Counted from the first letter of the stretch, positions 1 through 7,033 are shown. The stretch: 7,953 bases of DNA from an uncultured bacterium (GCA_937967775.1 CALCJH010000083.1:1-7953); one strand, 5' to 3'. The notes: a model not told the origin generated them from the sequence alone. A program made the numbers and translations.

Positions 1-2720
1 GCGTCATTTCCCGTGCCTCCCGCCTGCAGCGCGATGCTGTCCCAGAAGACTGCTTCCGTGGCGGATGCAGAGACCTTCAGGCTCATCATCCTGTTGGGCG
101 AGTTCCCGGGCCGCGGCCACCAGAAGTGGTCGCGCACCACCCTGAAGATGTCGAACGTCAGATCGCCCGGCAGGACGGAGGTCAGGCGGAACGCCGCATC
201 CCAGCTCTCCCTTTCGGTGGGCCAGAAGATGGGCTCCCCGGCCTGGAACGGGATCTCGGGCAGGATGATGGTGGGTCTGAAGATCCGCACGGCATCATCC
301 GGCGACTGACGCCTGGGCCGCACTTTCCATCCCCACGGATGCTCAGACTCCTGACCGTCGCGATAGATGGCGGAGATGCTCACCCAGTAGATGTTGGTGC
401 CCGGCCGCTGCCAGAACCACTCCTCCCGCTTCAGATCCTGCTCGAACAGGAAGCAGGCCTCGGGGGCAGCCTGAGGGTTGCGCGGATCCACATCCCACCC
501 TGCAAAGCTCCACTTAAAGTCTTCGCAGACAATGTGATGGATGACGTAACCCGGGTGGCTCCACGGCCCTTGAGGTCCCGCGGGGATGTCGGTCCAGACG
601 GCGATCTCGAACGCATCCGGCATCCTCGGCGGATCCCGCCGGCTCCAGCCTCGGAAGGAACCCCACCAGTGGATGTCCGTGACCGGTCGCTCGCCGGTGC
701 AGACCCAGTCATCGGCCACGATTTGCCCGGAGCCCCGCACGGACGGTTCATTCCAGCCATTGTAGAAGATCCCCGGCGGATTGACGGCCACCGGCGGCTG
801 CGACCATTTTATGGCGGACGGGACGCCGAGATCCGAGTTCACGGCGAATGCCAGGTCGGAATACGTCACAGGATCCGTGCCCCATTTCAGCTGCTTCCAC
901 GGACCGCCATTGAGGGACTGCACCGCCGATTCGAAGTTCGGGTACGGCTGGCGCGAATGCTCCTGCCACCTCCAGTAGGCCGGCGCGAGCAGGCTGTTCG
1001 AGTTTGCCGTCAGATCAAGCCAGTACCACCCCTCGATCTGCTGAGGGAATGGCTGCGGCAGAACGGCCTCGTAGTGATAGATGGGGCACCCCTGCGAGTT
1101 GAACATCCCGGTGAAGGTCTCGTTGACCATCGAAAACGGGATGTCCCACCCGAAGAGCTCCGGGCCAGGCTTCGAGAATGGCATACCCCACTCGTTCCAG
1201 TGGATGCTGACGTGAAAGCTGCGGATTCCCTGCCCGCGCCTCTCGCGCCCGAGCTCGTCCAACTCGTAGTTGCCCCACCACTCGAAGCTCGTTACGTTCC
1301 CGCCCAGGCAGATCCAGTCATCCGCGAGCGTGCTCCACTCGCGAAACAACAGCCCGCTCCAGTCGTGCGCGTAAACACCCGGCAGCGCGGGGTCGGGCAG
1401 CTGGACGATCTTGTTGCCACCAGCTCCTCCGGTGGTCAGCTCGAAGGCCAAATCCCAGCTCTGCTCGGGCGAGGGCCAGAATATCGGCTCGCCTCTCTCG
1501 AACTGCACGCCCAGTCGTGGTGCGGTGGGAATGAAGATGCGGACCGCGTCATCCGGCGCAAGCGATTCGGGATCGCGCGGACGCGTCTTCCATCCCCACG
1601 GATGCTCCACCACCACGCCGTCCGGATAGACGGCGGCGATGCTGATCCAGTAGATGCCCTGCTGAGTGGTCTGGCGGAACCACTCCTGCTCGTTCAACAC
1701 CTGGTCGAACCGGAAGCAGGTCTCGAACGACTCGTCACGCGGGTCGAAGTCGAAACCCTCCGGAGTGATGTTGAACTCGTAACAGTCGGTCTCCCATATC
1801 ACCTGGCCGGGATGGCTCCAGGGCTCATCCTGCCCGGCGGGCACATCCGTCCAGATGGCGATGTGGAAGTGGCTGGGCATGTCCGGAGGCGGTTCGGGTC
1901 TCGTCCAGTTGAGGAACGAACCCCACCAGTGGATGTCCGTCACCGGTTCTTCCGTATCGCAGCGCCAGTCATCGGCCGCGATCTGCTCTCCGCCGTAGAC
2001 AGAAGGCTCGTTCCAGCCGAGCCATGCCTGCGGAGGCTCCATCTCCTCCGGGGCCTGATCCCACTTGACCGCAACAGGCCTGCGCAGGACTCCCGCTCCC
2101 AGGATGGCGACGTCATCTTTGCCCGCTCCGCCGGTTCCCGCACCCAGGTCGTGCACCTCGATGTTGTGGAGACCGTGAGGGAGGCCGCGGACAATGACAC
2201 AGGCGGTCTGGGGCTGCCCCTGCGTGTTCATGTCCAGCCGAGCCACTTCCGATCCGTCCACCATCACCTGAGCGACTCCGTCATTGTCGTCTCCTACCAG
2301 ATGGATAGAGACGATGGAGCCAGGGACCGTGCTGGACGTGAACGCGGCGTGGCCCTGCTGTCTGAGCCAGATCTCGTTGGCGTCTCCGTCTATCCGGAAC
2401 GGATCGTTCACCGTCCAGTCATCGAAAGACGGAGGCCATCCCATCAGAGAGTAGTCGGCATCCCGCCAATCGGCCAGATCATAGCCCTGCACCATCTCCA
2501 GACCCGTCAGGGGGTTCTCGAACTCCAGCGAGGCATAGGGAACCCCCACGATGACATCGGTGTTGGCGGAATGCGAAATGACGGTAAGGGCAGACGCAGG
2601 CGCGGCCGCCATCAGGCCCAGCACGGCGCACACGAACGCGATCGCGGCCGACCGCCTCCCGCCGCCCGGGCTGCCCGTTCTGGCAGCCCTTCCGATGAGG
2701 CCAGCAATCAGGGTATGCAT
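1..2720 (-). CDS. Secreted protein with three tandem DDW-C/HWWGS modules (DUF7901-like), 3' end beyond the window
   Basis: Reading the minus strand from the ATG at 2720-2718 gives 906 codons without a stop before the left edge, so the C-terminus is missing. A strong Shine-Dalgarno AGGAGG (2733-2728) sits 7 nt before the ATG. Residues 1-44 look like a Sec signal peptide: Arg-Arg at 22-23, a hydrophobic core to about 39, and a likely Ala-Ser-Ala cleavage site at 42-44. Residues 45-217 form a separate N-terminal region with a beta-rich, Gly/Asp-rich look. Three related modules follow at about 218-430, 438-628 and 637-848, each with a DDW-x-C motif (Cys 254, 471, 674), then a WW-G motif (HWWGS at 264-268 and 684-688; EWWGN at 480-484), and ending in a D-x-A-F segment (423, 622, 841). 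From memory this resembles the DUF7901 family of Planctomycetota and related phyla; the name was not checked. The function is unknown; an exported or surface role is inferred from the signal peptide. No catalytic motif was recognised. Start and reading frame are secure. Confidence 0.9.
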   Translation of the reverse strand, partial: MHTLIAGLIGRAARTGSPGGGRRSAAIAFVCAVLGLMAAAPASALTVISHSANTDVIVGVPYASLEFENPLTGLEMVQGYDLADWRDADYSLMGWPPSFDDWTVNDPFRIDGDANEIWLRQQGHAAFTSSTVPGSIVSIHLVGDDNDGVAQVMVDGSEVARLDMNTQGQPQTACVIVRGLPHGLHNIEVHDLGAGTGGAGKDDVAILGAGVLRRPVAVKWDQAPEEMEPPQAWLGWNEPSVYGGEQIAADDWRCDTEEPVTDIHWWGSFLNWTRPEPPPDMPSHFHIAIWTDVPAGQDEPWSHPGQVIWETDCYEFNITPEGFDFDPRDESFETCFRFDQVLNEQEWFRQTTQQGIYWISIAAVYPDGVVVEHPWGWKTRPRDPESLAPDDAVRIFIPTAPRLGVQFERGEPIFWPSPEQSWDLAFELTTGGAGGNKIVQLPDPALPGVYAHDWSGLLFREWSTLADDWICLGGNVTSFEWWGNYELDELGRERRGQGIRSFHVSIHWNEWGMPFSKPGPELFGWDIPFSMVNETFTGMFNSQGCPIYHYEAVLPQPFPQQIEGWYWLDLTANSNSLLAPAYWRWQEHSRQPYPNFESAVQSLNGGPWKQLKWGTDPVTYSDLAFAVNSDLGVPSAIKWSQPPVAVNPPGIFYNGWNEPSVRGSGQIVADDWVCTGERPVTDIHWWGSFRGWSRRDPPRMPDAFEIAVWTDIPAGPQGPWSHPGYVIHHIVCEDFKWSFAGWDVDPRNPQAAPEACFLFEQDLKREEWFWQRPGTNIYWVSISAIYRDGQESEHPWGWKVRPRRQSPDDAVRIFRPTIILPEIPFQAGEPIFWPTERESWDAAFRLTSVLPGDLTFDIFRVVRDHFWWPRPGNSPNRMMSLKVSASATEAVFWDSIALQAGGTGND
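177..2069 (-). repeat. Three tandem copies of a ~210-residue protein module inside the minus-strand gene
   Basis: Read on the minus strand, copy A covers about 2069-1431, copy B about 1409-837 and copy C about 812-177. A and C are close relatives with the same order of landmarks: K-W near the start, GWNEPSV, ADDW-x-C, PVTDIHWWGSF, W-T-D-(V/I)-P-A-G, PWSHPG, a Cys before (F)-x-F, EHPWGWK, DDAVRIF, and FWP followed by SWD-x-AF. Their DNA is identical for 23 nt at 658-680 versus 1918-1940 and for 20 nt at 325-344 versus 1588-1607. Copy B is diverged: it keeps DDW-x-C, WWG and DLAF, but HWW has become EWW and the PWSHPG and EHPWGWK blocks are not recognisable. The A-to-C distance is close to 1260 nt, or 420 residues. 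This suggests duplication of an A+B pair or later divergence of the middle copy. Confidence 0.82.
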
Positions 2721-2902
2721 GGCCTTCCCTCCTTTCCGTTCGGGCGGCAGCTTTTGCTGCCGAAAGCTTCCTGTCCGCCACAGCTGCGGCGCGGGTGGTC
2801 TGACGGGGACTGTCTCGCGTAGCGCAGCCGGGGGAGCTGCACTGAGACAAAGAGAAGGAGGTCGCACTTGGGCCGCCTTCGCGCGAACGCGTTATCAATC
2901 GC
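2721..2902 (-). promoter_or_regulatory. Structured 5' leader of the minus-strand gene
   Basis: From the predicted transcription start near 2902 to the ATG at 2720 the leader would be about 180 nt. It holds three potential hairpins. The first is a two-part stem at 2849-2811, with an outer 6-bp pairing (2844-2849 with 2811-2816) enclosing a 5-bp GCAGC/GCTGC stem (2836-2840 with 2824-2828). The second is a 5-bp stem with one G-U pair and a 6-nt loop (2791-2776). The third is a perfect 7-bp stem with an AAAA loop (2762-2745), which ends about 11 nt before the Shine-Dalgarno. No U-tract follows any of them, so they are not typical intrinsic terminators. No known riboswitch class was recognised; the cyclic-di-GMP-I core was looked for and not seen. 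A regulatory role is inferred only from the pairing. Confidence 0.4.
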
Positions 2903-2908
2903 AACTTT

Positions 2909-2937
2909 ACTTTACAATTCCCTGTCGGGTCTGTCAA
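2909..2937 (-). promoter_or_regulatory. Sigma-70-type promoter driving the minus-strand gene
   Basis: On the minus strand a perfect -35 box TTGACA (2937-2932) is followed, after exactly 17 nt, by TAAAGT (2914-2909), which matches four of six positions of TATAAT. The spot is locally AT-rich within GC-rich DNA and lies upstream of the 2720 start codon. Transcription would start near 2902. This is a sequence match only; other sigma factors cannot be excluded. Confidence 0.6.
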
Positions 2938-3011
2938 GACTGCGACCGATGGATGCTCTCCTCTTCAAATGATTTTGTAAGACCTCCGAGAAAGGCCTGC
3001 AACGACCGATC

Positions 3012-3020
3012 TGTTATAAT
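3012..3020 (+). promoter_or_regulatory. Extended -10 promoter for the amidase gene
   Basis: A perfect TATAAT at 3015-3020 is preceded by TG and one base (3012-3014), the extended -10 pattern. No good -35 box lies 16-18 nt upstream, which is common for extended -10 promoters. The predicted start of transcription is near 3027, about 200 nt before the amidase ATG. The site faces away from the minus-strand promoter at 2909-2937, making a divergent pair about 75 bp apart. Confidence 0.55.
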
Positions 3021-3026
3021 GAGGAC

Positions 3027-3225
3027 AGGCAGTGGCTCTCTCCTGCAAGACTGGGAGCAGCACCGAAAAACTGTCTGCCGCTTCTACTCAACAGTCCGGC
3101 ATTCCCGGGTAATTCAACAGCCTTTTTGAGTCCGACGGCCCGGGGATGACCAGCCGAAGGCATCGCTTGGAAAAGATTCCAGCACGGAAGAGTGCCCGAT
3201 CGACTCTGACGGAGGATCTGAGACC
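3027..3225 (+). promoter_or_regulatory. Long, possibly structured 5' leader of the amidase gene
   Basis: No gene was found in this stretch on either strand. It contains several possible pairings: GGCAG (3028-3032) with CTGCC (3075-3079), enclosing an imperfect hairpin in which CTCTCC (3037-3042) pairs with GGGAG (3053-3057); a TGGAA/TTCCA hairpin with loop AAGA near 3168-3181; and GCAC/GTGC near 3182-3195. The Shine-Dalgarno GGAGG at 3211-3215 lies 10 nt before the ATG, slightly far but usable. No known riboswitch was recognised. The pairings are short and could be chance in GC-rich DNA. Confidence 0.3.
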
Positions 3226-5673
3226 ATGACGCGGTTTGCGCGCCTAGCTTTGCTCGCAGTCATAATAACGGCCCTCACCGCCGGCACGGCTCCGGCGGAG
3301 ACAGGAGGGGTGGCTTTCTACGATGCGTTCGGAGGCATCGCTCTTTCCGAGTGCAGCATTCCCGCCGGTGTGGACCCGGTCCGCACGGTCCTTGAACACC
3401 TTCTGGTAGGCCCGTCAGATGAAGATCTGGCCTACGCCCTGACGTCGGCCATCCCGCCCGGGGTGCGGCTCACCGGCCTGCAGCGCGAGGATCGCAGGCT
3501 GGTTGTGGAGCTCTCGCCCGAGATCCTCGACGGGCTGGACGATGCCAGTCTGGCCCGGATCTTCAACCAGTTCCGGGCCACGCTGTTCAGCTTCGAGGAC
3601 ATCTCCGATATCCGCCTGCAGTGCGACGGACTTCCTCTGGCCTCATACCTGCCTCCCGCCCCCGATGTGAGAGGACAGGGGGAAGAAGCCCTCGTGTTTC
3701 CGGCCTCCGGGGCACTGGCAGGGAAGAAGATCACCATCGGTCCCTCCCACGGCCTTTACTGGAACGGCTCAAGCTGGGTCTATCAGCGTCCTGAGACGTG
3801 CGGACTGGGAGAGGCCATCCGGGAGGATCTGAACAGCATCCGGCTGATGCAGTTTCTGCATCGCTACCTGACGCAGGACGGAGCCACAGTGTATGTGCCG
3901 CGTCAGTTGAACGAGTCCGTCTGCTGCCACAGCGCGACTGGTAACAACTGGTGGCGGCTTGCGGCGCGCTACTGGCTGCAGTATCTGGGACTGCCTGCCA
4001 GCGTCTGGGATTCATCCACAACAGACCTGAATGACGACATCCGAGCAAGACCGCTTTATGCGGACTACGTGGGCTCCAACATCTACATTTCGCATCACAC
4101 AAACGCTTACAACGGCACGGTCAGCGGCACCGAGGTCTACTATGACTCGGCCATGGAGAAGCCCGCACACGTCACCAACAGCCGGACACTGGCCCAGAGG
4201 ACGAAGAGCGCCATCGAGGCAGCCATCCGCGCAGCATACGATCCTTCGTGGCCCATCCGCAACGGCGGACAGCCGCGGGACGCGAACGGAGCTTATGGAG
4301 AGATACGCATCCCCAATCAGCCGGCCTGCCTTGTGGAGCTGGCCTTCCACGACAACTGCAGCAAGGATGCGCAGTATCTGGTGGACCCTGTCTTCCGCTC
4401 CATCTCGCAGTGGGGGCTGTACAAAGGCATATGTGACTACTTCGGTGTGACGCCGACATGGGATCTGCGCTCGTATGAGGTGGTGAGCCACACCATCCCC
4501 GCGCTGGTCAAGGGAGGGACCAGCTTCACCGCCTCCATCACCCTGCGCAATCGCGGATGCATGTGGAACGAGCAGCACCAGTTCCGCCTGGGCGCCGTGG
4601 GGGACTCCGACCCGCTGGCGACCGTCACCAGAGTGACCGTGCCGGGAAACATCGGGCCGGGCGACATGGTGACCTTCCAGATCCCGATGACCGCCCCCCT
4701 TACCGACCTGGCCTACTACACCGACTGGAGAATGGTGCACGAGATGCGGACCTGGTTCGGTCCCACCGTCGCACAGGTGGTGAGTGTGGACTCCTCCCCG
4801 CCCACGAGCCCGGGGCCGGTGGATGATGGAGGGCCGACCCAGGTCTCGGCCACGCGCATCAACGCCTCCTGGCAGCAGAGCACCGACGCGAAGGCCGGGC
4901 TGGCCGGCTATTTCTATCGGGTCACCGAGCTGAACGGGCCCGAAATTCTGGCGTGGACGTCCGCCGGCCTGAACACCAGCGTCACGATCCCCCTGTCCCT
5001 GGTTCCCGGCCGGACGTATCAGGTCTGGGTGAAGGCCGTAGACAACTTCGGATGGGAGACGACTCCGGTGGCATCCCCGGGAGTCACGGTAATCCCGCTT
5101 AACCCGGTGAAGGTGGGAGCGGCCAAAATGCAGGCCGACGGACAGCCGGTTCTTCTGCAGGGAGTGGTCATCAGCGCCGTGTTCGGGGGCCATTACTACG
5201 TTCAGGAGGCGGACCGGTCCGCGGGCATCCGCGTGGAGGGCTCCGCGCCGGCGTCGCCCGGGCACCGGGTGAACCTGCGAGGCATCCTGGGAAGCGTCGG
5301 CGGCGAGCGGACACTTCACAGTGCCGAGCTGTCCGGGAGCGCTCTTCCCGGGGCGGTTCCCGCTCCTCTGGCCCTTTCGGGACGGGGACTGGGAGGCTCC
5401 GATCTTAATCCGTTCACTCCCGGGGTGGCCGACGGTGTGGGTCTGAACAACCTGGGACTGTATGTCCGGGTGTGGGGACTGGTCACGGAGGTTTCCGGCA
5501 CGGGATTCCGGATCAATGACGGAAGCGTGGACGGCGGCGTGTGGATCGAAAGCGGGACGTTCCACCGACCCGCCATCGGCCAGTTTGCGGTAGTGTCCGG
5601 GATCTCTTCGGTGCGTCAGCCCGGATCGCAACGCCAGGTGAAGGTTTGGCGGGACCCGGATATTTCGCCATAG
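3226..5673 (+). CDS. Secreted N-acetylmuramoyl-L-alanine amidase (GerMN + Amidase_3 + FW-like Ig + FnIII + OB-like)
   Basis: This 815-residue protein should cleave the bond between N-acetylmuramic acid and the stem peptide of peptidoglycan, acting outside the cytoplasmic membrane. Residues 1-24 are a clear signal peptide ending at Ala-Pro-Ala-Glu. Residues about 30-140 match GerMN (the LL-x-GP segment at 59-63, the AIPPG-type turn, and the terminal DG at 134-135). Residues about 168-405 are a zinc amidase of the Amidase_3 type: His175 in GPSHG, Glu200 in REDLNS followed by the GATVYVPR strand, His291 in YISHHTNA, and catalytic Glu371 in CLVELAFHDN. All expected zinc and catalytic positions are therefore present, although the usual DPGHGG is altered. 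Residues about 414-520 resemble the NBR1-type 'FW' Ig-like fold, 525-622 a fibronectin type III domain, and 628-812 one or two OB-like units. The start is fixed by the signal peptide and an upstream GGAGG. The C-terminal domains probably aid wall or glycan binding, which is inference. Confidence 0.9.
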   Translation: MTRFARLALLAVIITALTAGTAPAETGGVAFYDAFGGIALSECSIPAGVDPVRTVLEHLLVGPSDEDLAYALTSAIPPGVRLTGLQREDRRLVVELSPEILDGLDDASLARIFNQFRATLFSFEDISDIRLQCDGLPLASYLPPAPDVRGQGEEALVFPASGALAGKKITIGPSHGLYWNGSSWVYQRPETCGLGEAIREDLNSIRLMQFLHRYLTQDGATVYVPRQLNESVCCHSATGNNWWRLAARYWLQYLGLPASVWDSSTTDLNDDIRARPLYADYVGSNIYISHHTNAYNGTVSGTEVYYDSAMEKPAHVTNSRTLAQRTKSAIEAAIRAAYDPSWPIRNGGQPRDANGAYGEIRIPNQPACLVELAFHDNCSKDAQYLVDPVFRSISQWGLYKGICDYFGVTPTWDLRSYEVVSHTIPALVKGGTSFTASITLRNRGCMWNEQHQFRLGAVGDSDPLATVTRVTVPGNIGPGDMVTFQIPMTAPLTDLAYYTDWRMVHEMRTWFGPTVAQVVSVDSSPPTSPGPVDDGGPTQVSATRINASWQQSTDAKAGLAGYFYRVTELNGPEILAWTSAGLNTSVTIPLSLVPGRTYQVWVKAVDNFGWETTPVASPGVTVIPLNPVKVGAAKMQADGQPVLLQGVVISAVFGGHYYVQEADRSAGIRVEGSAPASPGHRVNLRGILGSVGGERTLHSAELSGSALPGAVPAPLALSGRGLGGSDLNPFTPGVADGVGLNNLGLYVRVWGLVTEVSGTGFRINDGSVDGGVWIESGTFHRPAIGQFAVVSGISSVRQPGSQRQVKVWRDPDISP

Positions 5674-5781
5674 CCGTCCCTGCGGCCTGCGGGAGGTCCG
5701 CGGGCAGAAAAATGAAGGTGTCCGCCCCGCCGGTGGTCGAAGACTGCTTTTAGCAGTCTGCTGCAAAGGACAGTTCCTGAT
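5674..5781. other. Spacer between the amidase and UROD-like genes with two hairpins
   Basis: This 108-nt spacer has no coding potential. The first hairpin, 5685-5705, is an 8-bp stem (one G-U pair) with a 5-nt loop that starts 12 nt after the amidase stop codon; the bases after it are A-rich, not U-rich. The second, 5741-5759, is a perfect 8-bp stem with a TTT loop, again with no U-tract, and it ends 22 nt before the next start codon. Neither is a classic rho-independent terminator on the plus strand. They could protect mRNA ends, attenuate, or affect translation. No clear promoter was seen, so read-through from the amidase gene is possible. Confidence 0.5.
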
Positions 5782-6921
5782 TTGACACCACGTGAAAAAG
5801 TCCTGGCCGCCCTCTCCCCGGAAGGGGCGGCCCATTTTGCCGCCGTCATCCCGTACGAAGGGATCTATTTCCGCGACCGCTGGTTCGAGCTTAGCCCGCG
5901 GCCGTGGTGGCATCTGCATTCCCCGGACATCGAACAGCAGCTCGGCTGGAGGCGCGATGCGGCGCAGGCGCTGGGGCAGGACTGGTTCGCCGTCGGTCCC
6001 TCCATGAGCGCCGAGGACCGCGAGGCGCTAAGCATGGAAGAGCGGCCGGAAGGCGTATTCTGCGTTGACAGACGGACCGGAGAGGAGCGCCGTCTCGAGG
6101 AGCCCCGGGTGAGCGGCATCCCCGACTCCGGCGAGTCGCTCTCCGTGCAGCCTCCGTCCCTCCCGGCCACGCTGGAAGAGGTGGATGCCGCGATCGCTCC
6201 TGCCGATCCCGCACTCCCGCAGCGGATCCTTCAGGAGGGTCGCGGCGAACTGGCGAGCCGGTGCCTGCAGGACTTCGGGGCAGACCTGTTCCCGATCTCG
6301 CACGTCAGCTCCCCTCTGTGGACCTGCTATGACCATTGGGGATTCGAGGGGATGATGTTGCTTCTGATGGACTCCCCTGAAGTGGTGCTACGGGCGTGTG
6401 AGCGGAACCTGGAGCACCAGCTCGTGGGGGTCCAGATAGCGCGGGAAATGGGCGCACAGGGCATCTGGATCGAGGAGTGCATGCTGGACATGATCCGCCC
6501 CGACGACTACCGCACCTTCAATCTGCCGTTCCTTAGGAGGATGACGGAGGCCATCCGGGAGGCGGGGATGTTCAGCATCCATTATTTCTGCGGGAACCCG
6601 GGGCGTCACTGGGACTGCCTGCTGGATACGGGCGCGGACGCCCTTGCGCTGGAGGAGGGGAAGAAGGGCTTCGAGATCCCCATCGATCAGGTAGTCGAGC
6701 GCGTGGGCGGCAGGATGTGCGTGCTGGGCAATCTGGACTCCATCGGCGTATTGCAGGACGGTACGGATGAGGATCTGGAGCGTGAGGTCAGGCGGCAGCT
6801 CGCCGCGGGGCGGACCAACGATGGCCGTTTCATTATGAGTCTGGGCAGTCCGGTGACGCCGGGAACTCCAGTCTCGCGTGTCCGGCGCTATTGCGACCTG
6901 GTCCACAGCATCCGCCTCTGA
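5782..6921 (+). CDS. Uroporphyrinogen decarboxylase (URO-D) superfamily protein, not HemE
   Basis: The 379-residue length and layout fit the cytoplasmic URO-D / corrinoid methyltransferase superfamily (a TIM-barrel fold). The TTG start is chosen because translation then begins with TPREKVLAAL, the usual family N-terminus, with AAAGGA (5765-5770) 11 nt upstream. Family landmarks are IEECMLD near 230-236, IHYFCGN at 266-272 (His267, Cys270), the TGADAL segment, LGNLDS at 315-320, and SLGSPVTPGTP near 353-362. The HemE signature near the N-terminus (the RQAGRY type) is absent, so a role in haem synthesis is unlikely. In zinc-dependent methyltransferase relatives (MtaA/MtbA type) a third ligand, Cys, is expected in the C-terminal G-C-x-x-P segment; here that position is Ser356. 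The substrate is unknown. Such genes are common beside sugar-metabolism genes in several environmental phyla, and this one precedes a beta-mannosidase. Methyl transfer or decarboxylation of a small metabolite are both possible. Confidence 0.85.
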   Translation: MTPREKVLAALSPEGAAHFAAVIPYEGIYFRDRWFELSPRPWWHLHSPDIEQQLGWRRDAAQALGQDWFAVGPSMSAEDREALSMEERPEGVFCVDRRTGEERRLEEPRVSGIPDSGESLSVQPPSLPATLEEVDAAIAPADPALPQRILQEGRGELASRCLQDFGADLFPISHVSSPLWTCYDHWGFEGMMLLLMDSPEVVLRACERNLEHQLVGVQIAREMGAQGIWIEECMLDMIRPDDYRTFNLPFLRRMTEAIREAGMFSIHYFCGNPGRHWDCLLDTGADALALEEGKKGFEIPIDQVVERVGGRMCVLGNLDSIGVLQDGTDEDLEREVRRQLAAGRTNDGRFIMSLGSPVTPGTPVSRVRRYCDLVHSIRL

Positions 6922-6991
6922 AACGCCCGGCTTACTGTCTCTCGATAGCCACGGAGACCCTTGCCGGAAGGAGGTCCCCGTGCTACCATCC

Positions 6992-7023
6992 CGCGGGCGG
7001 CAGATGCCAAGGGGCCGCCCGCG
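6992..7023 (+). promoter_or_regulatory. Perfect 10-bp GC hairpin abutting the beta-mannosidase Shine-Dalgarno
   Basis: CGCGGGCGGC (6992-7001) pairs fully with 7014-7023 around a 12-nt loop. The stem ends exactly where the AGGAG at 7024-7028 begins, so folding could control ribosome access to the ATG at 7034. No U-run follows, so it is not a standard terminator. If translation instead starts at the upstream GTG (6980), this hairpin lies inside the coding sequence. Regulation is inferred. Confidence 0.45.
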
Positions 7024-7033
7024 AGGAGCTGGA

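Noticed and set aside
126..2822. Plus-strand open frame of 898 codons covering the left third of the window
   Set aside because: It is antisense to the minus-strand gene, has a low-complexity Arg/Pro/Gly-rich translation with no recognisable domain, and lacks a ribosome site. The minus frame has a signal peptide, SD, promoter and conserved repeats.
2721..2902. Cyclic-di-GMP-I or cobalamin riboswitch in the minus-strand leader
   Set aside because: The conserved core segments of those classes were looked for and not found; only generic hairpins are present.
2943..3010. Direct repeat CGACCGAT at 2943-2950 and 3003-3010 as an operator pair
   Set aside because: It is only 8 nt long, not palindromic and has no further matching flanks; chance is likely in this composition.
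2551..3129. Plus-strand frame of 192 codons crossing the divergent intergenic region
   Set aside because: It overlaps the signal-peptide end of the minus-strand gene and both promoters, has no SD or domain, and has mixed composition.
5685..5705. Intrinsic terminator after the amidase gene
   Set aside because: The stem is good, but the following bases are A-rich on the plus strand with no U-run, so termination by this element alone is not supported.
5782..5787. TTGACA at the start of the UROD-like gene as a -35 promoter box
   Set aside because: It is the TTG start codon plus the next codon, the downstream spacing gives no -10 box, and it lies inside the coding sequence.
4012..5919. Minus-strand open frame of 635 codons opposite the amidase gene
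   Set aside because: Its translation is His/Arg/Gly-rich with no domains; it is the mirror of a well-supported amidase frame and runs across an intergenic region.
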